Shown here piece by piece: positions 10,301-16,397 of a stretch of DNA of 44,804 nucleotides. This stretch comes from an uncultured Akkermansia sp. GTDB taxonomy: Bacteria; Verrucomicrobiota; Verrucomicrobiia; Verrucomicrobiales; Akkermansiaceae. The number at the start of each line of letters is the position of its first letter. Within the stretch, counting starts at the first letter, position 1. The notes beneath the pieces were generated by a model. That model saw nothing but the letters and a program-made list of their open reading frames with translations, was not told the origin of the DNA and did not search any database. A program made the translations under genes and the position numbers. Where the stretch lies: NCBI GenBank assembly GCA_947626635.1, contig CANQSY010000006.1, forward strand, positions 1-44,804. Direction: 5' to 3'.

Positions 10301-13300
10301 ACTCGTCGAGTTTCAACTTCCCTCCCGTCACCTTCAGGGTTCCTGCCGCAGCCGTCAACCCACCCGTTATCGTGCTTGTTTCAGTTGAAGAAACCTCCAA
10401 CACGCCGCCGTTCAATGTGACACTCCCGGAGATAGAACTATCGCCATAGAGCTCCATTTGTCCCGCGCTTACCGTCAACGCTCCTGCCATTGTGAGACCG
10501 TTGATGCGCTGCGTACCCTTGCCGGACTTGACAAGGTTAACCCCGTCCAGTATATTCAGCGAGAATTTGAAATCTTTTGTGGCCGACTCTGCTACATCGA
10601 CGGTGAGGTTAACAGCATCTTGAGTATCAGCGGATTTTTTGATAGTACGCCCCCGATCATAGGCCGTATTATCGCCGTCCGTTGTCAATCCGCCGAATTT
10701 TGCGTTCGCCCCCAAGGCTACCTTTGCCCCATAAAGACTCATCGTCAACTCCCCCCTCATATCAGCCCCTCCTTTCAGGTTAACCCAATGAGAACCGTCT
10801 TCATCACTTTCCGCATCAGCGGTTGTCGCAGCATTGACAACAAGCAGCGAACCGTCTCCCACGATTTGCTTTTCAAAGGTAAAGTTGAGACCTTGATGAG
10901 TAGAATCTCCGTCAAGCTTCACTGTTCCCCCCGCTATTTTAAAGCTTTCCGCAATGGTTGTCTCCTCGGTAAATGTAAGAGTCCCGTTGCCCGTTATGCC
11001 GTAACCCACGTTTTCCCCATATTCGGCGCCCGTTTTAAAATTTTGCATAAAATCGCTCCCTTCTACCGCCTCCTGTCCCGCATCAATCTTCCTCAGGATG
11101 TACACGGTCGACGCACTTGCATCCTCGGATCGGCTGAAGGTGCGTCCGCTCCCCCCACCATTCTCCATATCGTCCACGATGAGGTCAGCGCCAAGCGCGA
11201 TGTTTGCTCCCCAGCCGGAACGCAACACGCCTGCCAATGTTCCTCCTTTTTTCAGAGTGAGCGTACCGTACACCCCGAGCTTCCCACTACCGCTGAATTC
11301 ACCCTCCACTGTGAGCGAGGCGCTACCGTCCAAGTTGAGCCCCTTCGTGTTGTTATAATTTTCATCAAGTTCTCCGCCCACGAATTTGAAATTACCACCC
11401 ACTGTCAGACTCTTGCCTGTTCCTTTGACTTCCAGCAGAGCATCTTGCTCTACTGTCACATCTCCATTGATGGCGAGATTGGCGGCATTACCCAAAGACG
11501 CTTTACCCCCACTCACCTTCAAACCTCCCTCCCATGGCGTCTCTGTGTTGTCACCGGTCAAAGTCAGCTCCCCGGTTCCTGTCTTACCCAGCCCTGTGCC
11601 CGCGCCAAACGTCACCTTGGTTGCGTCCAGATCTGTTCCCTCGGATTTCACCCAATACGTAGTTTCTTCCTCAGACCCCTTCGCCGAGAAGCTCAGCGTC
11701 CCGGTCATCGACCCAACGGTCAAGTCCCCGCCGAGCGTGACAGTCAGCCCCGTGTCAGTGCCGTTCATCGCCCCGGTCACCGTGCCGCCATTCCCGAGCG
11801 TCAGGTTACCAACACCCGTCACAGAGCCGAAACTCACCGTGCCGGTGCTGAACTCCGCAGCGGTTCCGCTTCCTGCCAGCGTTAACGCACCGCTCACCGT
11901 CACGTTCGTAGTGAATGTCGCCGTTGCTCCATCCGACACCATGAGGTCTCCACCCACCGTGAGAGTCTCAGTGCCTGTGGGTACAAAATTCCAAGTCGCC
12001 ACACCGCCACCGATCGACATATCCTTGGTCTGAATGTTCGCCCCAAGCGTCACCGTATGTGGTTCCCCGCCGTCACTATCCACAAAATGCACATTTTGAC
12101 CATTCGACCAGTCCTTCGACTCACCGCCCTCCTCAGTCGTGCCGAACTGGACTCCCTCGTCTCCACCCCACGTCAGATTCCCTGTCTCTCCGTCTCCTCC
12201 GCCCCAATACAAATCATCACTGAGCGGCGTGGGCGCTTTTTCCCATATCAGTTTGCCATTCTCATCGAGCTGAACCTGATCTTTCAGGTCATTCGCCCCA
12301 TCAGCTCCACCCCAGAAGGTAATCCTGTCCTTGATAGACGAAAGCCAAGCACTATAACCACCGGTGAAGAGTGTCAATCCATCGGCATGCTGCGACACCC
12401 ACTCATCACTCCAGTCCGTCAGAACGATCTTCAGCTCGCCGGTGCCGTCAATCGTCAGAGCCGTGATGTCGAGGAAGCCGCCATCGAAGTTGTTCCCGAC
12501 AGTAAGTTTAATCGTCCCTGTGCTGGTACCGAGAGCGAGTGTGCCTGCCTTCATCTTTGCCCCGGAACCCAAAGCGATGGACGTATTGTTACCCATCGTG
12601 ATCGTGCCTTGGAATCCGGTTGCATCCGTTCCACCCGTCAGGATGAGTCCGGCGCCCTCGAGCAACTCGAGGCTGGCAGAAGACGCTCCACTCAGTTTGT
12701 CCACAACGGTGAATTCACTGTCGTCAATCTTCAACGCTCCGGCTGTCACCTTCAGGTTCTGGATCTTCCAGTGGGTGCCGACAGAGCTTTCCTCATACTC
12801 TTTGAGTGTAAGGTTATTGGAACCTTTCTTTTCCAAGCCAACGTTGTCAAACTGCAACGAACCTTTGCCATTGCCCAAGTCGTGGCGATGCCAAGAAATT
12901 TCTTTGTCGCTGGTAAAATCCAACACGAGGTTCACCGGACCTCCTGTACTAACGTTTGCGATTTTGAGGAATTTGTTCTCATTATCATCTCGATTGAAAA
13001 GCCAATCGTGAAGAATCAAATCCGCTCCGAGGTTCAGGGTTACGCCCCATCCCAAATCCATGCTCTTTAACTCGCCGCCCTTGTTCAAGGTGATAATACA
13101 GGTCGCAACATCACCCCCTCTACCAATCGCCTTCAGCTCCCCTGTAGTCCCACCGCTGATCTCTTCCGTAAAGGTATATTGGTGTTGGTCGAGCGTCAGT
13201 TTCCCTGCCAGCGTTGTCTTGCCGACCACAGTCATATTCATATCTACCTTCACCTCTGCGCCGGTGCCAATATCCAGCGTCCCGGTCGCGGTAATACTCG

Positions 13301-15971
13301 TTCCGCCCTGGAAGGTATATTTCGCACCATCCGATACCGTGATGTTCTGCGCACTCACCGCCCCAGACACCGTGATATCCACGTTTGATGTGGCTCCTGT
13401 GGCGGAGAAGGTAATGTCGTGGCTCGCACTCTCCTGCTCTTTCCCATCGAAACTCGCTGAACTCCACGTCCCTGCGCCCATATCCCAGGTCCAATCCTGA
13501 TCTATCTCTCCCCAAACAAGGTTACCCCCATCGACATGAAGGTTCTTGTACGTGCCGACACTATCATCCGCTACGGAGAACGTGAAGAATTTGTCCCAAT
13601 CCTCGTTCCAATGGGTGAAGAGCTTGATAGTGTTGGATGCCCCATCACCCATGAAGTCCGAGGTCAACACAATAGAAAGCACTTTACCTTCGATGCCCTG
13701 CAACGCAGTTTCGGTGAGCGTAATCTGCTGCCCATTCGCATTGAGCTTGATCTTGCTCCCTGTTTCAAAACTTAACGCCCCCGTGAGCTCCAGGTTGCCG
13801 GACTTCACATCAAGGGTGGACTTCACATCAAGGGTGGAAGTGGCTCCAAGGGTAAGATCCTTGAACTTTCCGCTCAGCGTCGCCACCTCCAGCGTGCCGG
13901 AGGAGACCTTCAATCCCGCGTTCCCATCACCATTCAAGGTCCCGGAGATTGTGCCGCCTTCTCCCAATTCCAAAGTTTCACCCGTCGTCAGCGACAGGAC
14001 AAGACCTGTAGCCACCGTGATGCTCTTAGCTTTGCCGCCTTTCGTAATAGTGAACGTACGCGTTCCATCCTTCAATTGGCTTCCTGAAGTGTCCCCTGTG
14101 ACGGACAGGGAGTAATTTTCTGCCTTCAAACTCCCGATCGAGAAGGAACCAACCGCTGTTCCATCCTGCAGGAAAGAAATTCCCGAATCCTCCATGAGAG
14201 TGAGGTTCCCTGTCGTCGTCACGCTTTTATTGAAAGACAGAGCGGTCATTGAGAGACCTGTAAAGTGTTTTTGGTTATACCTGTGCACTCCGCTTGCTCC
14301 TATGACGAAGTCACTCTCGAGATTATCTACATTGTTTTCATTGTCATTCCACGGTCCGAAGTTCAACTGAGCTCCCTTTATGTAAATTGTCTTTGGCCCC
14401 TTGTTACCGAAGCTTCCTCTTTCTTGGAATTCAGCGTTGCCCGTGAGGTAAAGAGAAAGTAGCCCTTCCAGCAGACCCGAGCTGCCGAGTTTCACTTCTG
14501 TTGCGTTAGCTGACTCCGAACCATTCGAGCCCGTGCCATTGAGGCGTAGGTTGACGCTTTCTGGGGTGGAAATTGTGATTGCCGCCAAAGCGCTGTTTAT
14601 GTCGATGTTTGTATTGCCCTCCACGCTCGCTCCACCAGTGTTCGTGGCTACCTTGTCATAGACGATATTGGTAAAGTCATCCGGTTGGTTATCGGATTTA
14701 ATACTAAGCCAGCCGTTTTTGCCCCCCTCATCAGTGATAAGTGACGCTGTGAACCCGTCGCTCACTCCCGTAAACGTCAGGCTCTCGCTCCAATCTTCTT
14801 TGTGAGAGGAAAGCCACGTACTAAATTGAGTATCGCCGAATATATCAAACTCACCGGTGGAGAACCCACTCAGGTTAATCGTCAGCTTGCCTCCCGTAAT
14901 TTCGGAAAAGTCCAGCTTTGCAGAATTCCCATAGACTATTTCAATAACGGACGAATCGCCGGAACTCACCGTAATCGCTCCTGCTGTCAGCGTCCCGCCC
15001 GTTAGGATGAACTGAGATTCCGCTTCCAGCGTCAGTCCGTTACTCAGCGTAAGTGAACCATTCTGTAATTCAACTTTGGCATCTTCTGCCACGATCAATT
15101 TCGTTAAGCTGCTAGTGTGGTCTGTGCCGCTCGTTTCCCCGAACACAACGCGTCCGGAAGCAGTTGATCCGGATATCGTTGACACCGTGAGCGTATAAGC
15201 CCCAGTTACACCCCCTTTGAACTGGAAACCGCAGTTAGCGCCAAACGTTGTCACTCTGGCATCCTCTTGCAAGGTTAACTTTCCGCTAGTTTTTACCCAA
15301 AGGTTGCCACCATCGTCTCCCACCTTCAGGACAGCATTTTGCGCGGCGTTGGGGTGAGCTCTACCGTCATCGTCAAAAATTTTGGAACAGGTTCCAGTAC
15401 CGATGATGAAGTCCGTCTCCAAAGCATCGTAACCCGAACTGTTACCATTCCATATCCCAAAGTTCAACTGAACACCGTTAACATACAACTCCTTCGGTCC
15501 CTTCGTTCCAAAAGCTCCCGTATCCTGCACAATGCCCTGTCCTGTCAACCACAGCGACTTTAGGCCGTCAAATTTCGTGTTTGATGCTCCACTACCCCCA
15601 CCAAGCTTGATCTCTGTTGTATCTGCAATGCCGCTAAAGTTTATCTTCAGATTCAACTGATCCAAGTCCAACTCCTCCCCTGATTTCGGCAGTTTGTTGG
15701 TCCAATAACTATCCTGTACCCCTTCAGCGGTCGTACAATCTACTTCAACACTGCTATTGGCATCAAACTGTTGTTCCGATGCTTTTGTGTACTCCTGCAC
15801 ATCACTTGGTCCCGAGAATTCCGCACTCGCCCTCTGGCTCGCGATGAGGAACACCGCGGCGATGCCTGAGGCGGAGGCGATGGTGGTGGGGATGGAGGCA
15901 GCGGGCAGAGCTACCGCGGCAAGGCAAGCCAGGAGAGCCTTGCGAAGACCCGAAGGAAGATGCAGTTTCAT
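1329..15971 (-). CDS. Giant autotransporter with beta-strand-repeat passenger and C-terminal barrel
   Basis: A 4880-residue predicted type V secretion protein. The start is ATG at 15971 (MKLHLPSGLRKALLACLA, a basic plus hydrophobic signal sequence), not an in-frame ATG at 16100 that lies upstream of the predicted promoter. The passenger is rich in Gly, Thr and Ser and is built of LTxGGGTLxxTG-like beta-helix strands, as in autotransporter-associated beta-strand repeat proteins. Eight long modules end with a recurring signature (LTIxL...LF...W...F.F...GxLxW) near residues 424, 820, 1242, 2014, 2345, 2957, 3652 and 3959. An Ala-rich helical linker near 4500-4590 leads into the barrel (about 4594-4880), which ends in the aromatic motif FRISF, as expected for BAM insertion. 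The ligand is unknown; adhesion or surface coating is inference. The upstream region carries a candidate invertible promoter. Confidence 0.93.
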   Translation of the reverse strand: MKLHLPSGLRKALLACLAAVALPAASIPTTIASASGIAAVFLIASQRASAEFSGPSDVQEYTKASEQQFDANSSVEVDCTTAEGVQDSYWTNKLPKSGEELDLDQLNLKINFSGIADTTEIKLGGGSGASNTKFDGLKSLWLTGQGIVQDTGAFGTKGPKELYVNGVQLNFGIWNGNSSGYDALETDFIIGTGTCSKIFDDDGRAHPNAAQNAVLKVGDDGGNLWVKTSGKLTLQEDARVTTFGANCGFQFKGGVTGAYTLTVSTISGSTASGRVVFGETSGTDHTSSLTKLIVAEDAKVELQNGSLTLSNGLTLEAESQFILTGGTLTAGAITVSSGDSSVIEIVYGNSAKLDFSEITGGKLTINLSGFSTGEFDIFGDTQFSTWLSSHKEDWSESLTFTGVSDGFTASLITDEGGKNGWLSIKSDNQPDDFTNIVYDKVATNTGGASVEGNTNIDINSALAAITISTPESVNLRLNGTGSNGSESANATEVKLGSSGLLEGLLSLYLTGNAEFQERGSFGNKGPKTIYIKGAQLNFGPWNDNENNVDNLESDFVIGASGVHRYNQKHFTGLSMTALSFNKSVTTTGNLTLMEDSGISFLQDGTAVGSFSIGSLKAENYSLSVTGDTSGSQLKDGTRTFTITKGGKAKSITVATGLVLSLTTGETLELGEGGTISGTLNGDGNAGLKVSSGTLEVATLSGKFKDLTLGATSTLDVKSTLDVKSGNLELTGALSFETGSKIKLNANGQQITLTETALQGIEGKVLSIVLTSDFMGDGASNTIKLFTHWNEDWDKFFTFSVADDSVGTYKNLHVDGGNLVWGEIDQDWTWDMGAGTWSSASFDGKEQESASHDITFSATGATSNVDITVSGAVSAQNITVSDGAKYTFQGGTSITATGTLDIGTGAEVKVDMNMTVVGKTTLAGKLTLDQHQYTFTEEISGGTTGELKAIGRGGDVATCIITLNKGGELKSMDLGWGVTLNLGADLILHDWLFNRDDNENKFLKIANVSTGGPVNLVLDFTSDKEISWHRHDLGNGKGSLQFDNVGLEKKGSNNLTLKEYEESSVGTHWKIQNLKVTAGALKIDDSEFTVVDKLSGASSASLELLEGAGLILTGGTDATGFQGTITMGNNTSIALGSGAKMKAGTLALGTSTGTIKLTVGNNFDGGFLDITALTIDGTGELKIVLTDWSDEWVSQHADGLTLFTGGYSAWLSSIKDRITFWGGADGANDLKDQVQLDENGKLIWEKAPTPLSDDLYWGGGDGETGNLTWGGDEGVQFGTTEEGGESKDWSNGQNVHFVDSDGGEPHTVTLGANIQTKDMSIGGGVATWNFVPTGTETLTVGGDLMVSDGATATFTTNVTVSGALTLAGSGTAAEFSTGTVSFGSVTGVGNLTLGNGGTVTGAMNGTDTGLTVTLGGDLTVGSMTGTLSFSAKGSEEETTYWVKSEGTDLDATKVTFGAGTGLGKTGTGELTLTGDNTETPWEGGLKVSGGKASLGNAANLAINGDVTVEQDALLEVKGTGKSLTVGGNFKFVGGELDENYNNTKGLNLDGSASLTVEGEFSGSGKLGVYGTLTLKKGGTLAGVLRSGWGANIALGADLIVDDMENGGGSGRTFSRSEDASASTVYILRKIDAGQEAVEGSDFMQNFKTGAEYGENVGYGITGNGTLTFTEETTIAESFKIAGGTVKLDGDSTHQGLNFTFEKQIVGDGSLLVVNAATTADAESDEDGSHWVNLKGGADMRGELTMSLYGAKVALGANAKFGGLTTDGDNTAYDRGRTIKKSADTQDAVNLTVDVAESATKDFKFSLNILDGVNLVKSGKGTQRINGLTMAGALTVSAGQMELYGDSSISGSVTLNGGVLEVSSTETSTITGGLTAAAGTLKVTGGKLKLDEFTGELTELTLGANANLEVNSGTLKGTTLHAANGGMLTLTMTQDGGNLDFTSLVLDADGKLSITLTGYDVWDQDGSKTTYQLFNSDHFRTLWDALDTQGKEWDDFFNIYVNGKNLRGLKLSETGQLSWTAVEPIVHNTSEWDSFLKSSDNAKGKTVIIQQTEVLYFPDPNVEGADVTVEADVVLMTDLSINNGFSDRTNPYVFNGKFSTAEDAESSDFKMVEGTIHGQHWKFTGDMSGWKGNFLITAGSGGNVLEFSGENFRSFTGNITLTTTNASTLLVDGVELKAGTVTAGALELKGVVTFSGSSVTISGETTVNDGASLTLGENTQMTWGSVKASEEETTYNKLTSLTLNNGSLLKLGGANPLSITTLTLNTNCDATLGVSGTVKLDIGSIVVSDGHTLTIDLTGLDWSGSTTYELFTGGNKNFTSLVQSGRLVFTGYDQEAFKLELNADGTLTLSSLAGEYVYEDTNELIWDTSTSTGTGWKDDKTFENKASVKFAAADGDHSVKVGGVVEALSLTIEGAATYNVTGKDDDATLSITNSFGSSAESSFVVGQNVTVSIQGYAGQGTLGLDGGTVELKDAAATVKKLDVTENGGTLKLASGSTTTFESVTGESGALTVDGTGNVTLKFANTGTLGSLTQKAETEGLTVNVELAESTTLKVKGASSIDGEVKFNPDATLTLGGAFTAKKGISGGEWNGSKTGSNYTILSEASETIDFTICEGMVGTEGVERRGETLLWGGLKLGDSSHRINLVKKGNYHQSIAQGDISISGDVNIQAGVLRLTLSNNAQIDGKVYGDGNLYLLDTTLTINGEGSDIASIRFSNDGKTNTLKLKNDIVVGEIGFCLYSNATAADPGSGSGTIENANASPENSIVYVLMSKVGDTGSATLDNFYAQYKMSSGVTIGSNVGIGVKVASSDTKTFTEGGAVTQAFKVTGGGTLELQGSTTAYSFGGFVLDGSKLKLSGSQQITLGSSFSWTEGASIDVSSTAGEGLGIDLSGVTSLSGKLTITLDKAFLDGLNAEDNSYKFFTWGEGYDFSGNFNVTVANDDGTYSNLTLTSDGTLTWGETEEPTLDTYTWRGETGSVTLGDSISGGKALGWDTDSGDVNASKDVVLQGESDTGTVDVTVSGDTDNKVSVNSLTVGKVDDDSTTYTFKGNGQTLVVYGTLTLNDATTFEVTTEVKGALEGSADLTVKGDMTLDKALDGTSFTGGITLDGGTLNLTGDNTLGTDKKLTLGENGGTLNGSITAELDNSGNAEATLTLGKGDQTLSGSTAGVVDVGGTLTGDTLTVGGLTGSGTVGGSITVSGTGGTFEGTVADSLALTVQSGTQGFSNSVTLSSVTLSGGTLQLAAGGTVKQLTVGVGDSGTVEMGGDLSFGDFGAGDWPRDGVTPAEKITIKQTSGGEETKDALTLTLTPTANKFAWTSEFTLGEKNARINLKKAGSKVQVIGAGTVTIHGDVEVEEGALRFTGATNSTIDGSLSGAGTLDLAGGTNLTITGANGSVGSIKTLQITMTSSASPTLNLGGDLTFNSLTQISKGTLTLNRADVSGAPETVYLLWDSTGQDSSLDWATYTGKYAGVTFNANTGYGIAGDLTISDDATMDKDFKVAAGTMTFKGAATLSKAIEIGDNATVNFDEGVTGSLTKLTLGAGSTVHIGGEGEQSLGITSGLTWGEGATLDIDSQLTINLTDATLTKPTDGNLLTIDLSSEMLDKLRSGNWQLFSGWGDVTNWKDYFTFTINGQTVNEDRYGNFGLNNEGKLTWEAPENPDLYWTGEEGGGTLTWGGENMKWSTSSGEDPSVVWPEDAAGVDVHVAGTPESDYTVQMTEDVTANSVEFDGGDYTFQGDGSTLETKGGLTVGKDKKTTVDFGDKQLNVGGNLTLGSGSSVTTDGKLNVTGDVNVGSGTLTANGGGTWGSAQLGSGGNLSMKDTEVKGALSVEGGNLTVGGKKSTLGSVSGTLTELEITEDGSLTVQGGNGLAAGSFKWGADSTLSLGSDFTGTLDFDSMDGNSGDLTLDFSSEFLEKFKNGGQLFADVEGFSDGWNNFKFTVDGKDPGDSYGDLTVDESGCLTWTKSDTPSPEGDTYVSSKDNDRDEPTKWESGDKNIYDSVGDYGQVIVDSNTNIDFSEGDKDRAVGDWEADGLTVHNLSGNNANATLTITGGGDNDMVTLKNTGKEKEMTYSGGITVKEAELHINHEDAGSKTVMGGKLDLREGQGLYMDQGTLELQNEENLLTDVTFTGDAGNTQLVVNGGSATVSGDISVEGDAVGDSDGASNNVKLNDLGVLQLVGGDTKEEATTVGAGVAIGADMPFLSDVNGVVEVKGNVKMEKGSKLNNVLLMLDGEGTVLEVGAESVTAHSLAVEGDAVPTADGGGEAGPTNGTLCGLIMNDGTITGTGDYEFLLYGGSFSTNGGDLSGYNGTMTFKGIGIFCQVFTRMKGGENWNVTMESGAQVLFDVVNESGMNEGWQMGDVNMEDGSHTTFVFTFNTANAGMKFQDFNLAKNADITFRVDSGSAPTSKKFVIGTYADGSVNLNAVEVDEVAGDSELETRVAASELDSATSRKLDRSQLVGGAWLHVKEATLKAEGGEIYLDLTESDTNSLAEAVQGTHQNAVEGAKALWELTGFNPKAAEAINNPNSDTNKLRNEAQRLLSSGNNADLAKMLAAASGAAYTGYSAALGEDMHRQLTVIRNRTTSMGDEAAQAATDDDMPYWHAWVNAESSFRELDADGLAPGYRLNGWGGTLGVDADISRNTTVGLALTAMYNDLKCTGADSISGDMDTMYATAFVRYMSGRWMHTLVLSEGTADFKTHRTVMTGSGNYTADADTNGYALGALYELGYTTLLQKDARSVMQYVINAEVRYNKIDGFMESGSDAGLSVEDMDSTTLTFGAGARFQSLIGENVYNRSALFESRLLVKVDAGDRRGEAATRFINGSYVTNMVGAEVGVVGVEIGAGITIPLGGGLSGGSFFMDGSVEFRQGWTSFDATTGFRISF
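13801..13836 (-). repeat. 18-bp in-frame tandem duplication inside the autotransporter
   Basis: The 18-mer GACTTCACATCAAGGGTG occurs twice in direct succession (13801-13818, 13819-13836). It adds six residues and gives the duplicated peptide TLDVKS TLDVKS. Exact identity suggests a recent replication-slippage event in a repeat-rich coding region. Confidence 0.85.
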
Positions 15972-16057
15972 TGCTTGATAGGATAAAGAAATGAAGTGAC
16001 CGTCGAATTCGAAGCTCTGCCTACATGACAGAGTACAACTTCTTCTACGATTCCAAC

Positions 16058-16087
16058 AGTATACCTCTTTCCCAATGAGAAGTGCAA
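16058..16087 (-). promoter_or_regulatory. Promoter of the giant autotransporter, spacer formed by an inverted repeat
   Basis: Read on the minus strand: TTGCAC (16087-16082), 18-bp spacer, TATACT (16063-16058). The -10 is strong. The -35 keeps the TTG shared by the other promoters predicted here (TTGACA, TTGCCT, TTGCGC) but is otherwise weak. Transcription would start near 16051, about 80 nt before the ATG. Seventeen of the 18 spacer bases are one arm of the inverted repeat at 16065-16246. Confidence 0.6.
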
Positions 16088-16246
16088 GCAAAAATTTCAC
16101 ATTTCTTTGAGAATGGACTTTTTATAACAAAAGCAGATAGCAAAAGAACGATATGCCGAATTGGGTTATTTCCAATCATCGACGGGTCAAATAATTATCG
16201 ACTAAACAATTACGAATTACCTCCGGATATTCTCATTGGGAAAGAG
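16065..16246. other. Candidate invertible DNA segment (phase-variable promoter)
   Basis: CTCTTTCCCAATGAGAA (16065-16081) and its exact reverse complement TTCTCATTGGGAAAGAG (16230-16246) bound a 148-bp AT-rich segment (16082-16229). The left arm fills the space between the -10 and -35 boxes of the autotransporter promoter, so flipping the segment would replace the -35 hexamer TTGCAC by CGGATA while leaving the -10 in place. No convincing gene lies in 15972-16397, the AT-richest stretch of the window. Invertible promoters bounded by inverted repeats are well known for surface structures of gut Bacteroides. No recombinase gene is in the window, so the switch is inference; the repeat itself is seen directly. 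Confidence 0.6.
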
Positions 16247-16363
16247 ATGAGCAACTCATGGTGGGAAAAAGTAACGATTTCGCGATAAAAAATTGGGGCT
16301 ACGACATTCCGAGCGAAGACGCGGCGCTTTTCTTTTCGTTCCGCGTAGCGGCATGGAAAAGGT

Positions 16364-16391
16364 TTGACATTTGCGGGAATCCAACTAATAT
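16364..16391 (+). promoter_or_regulatory. Promoter of proS, predicted leaderless
   Basis: TTGACA (16364-16369), 16-bp spacer, TAATAT (16386-16391). The ATG at 16398 begins 6 nt after the -10 box, which puts the expected transcription start on or next to the start codon. Confidence 0.75.
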
Positions 16392-16397
16392 CAGCTC

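Noticed and set aside
16082-16288. 68-codon plus-strand frame upstream of proS
   Set aside because: It lies across the putative invertible segment, starts inside the autotransporter -35 region and has no family match or ribosome binding site.
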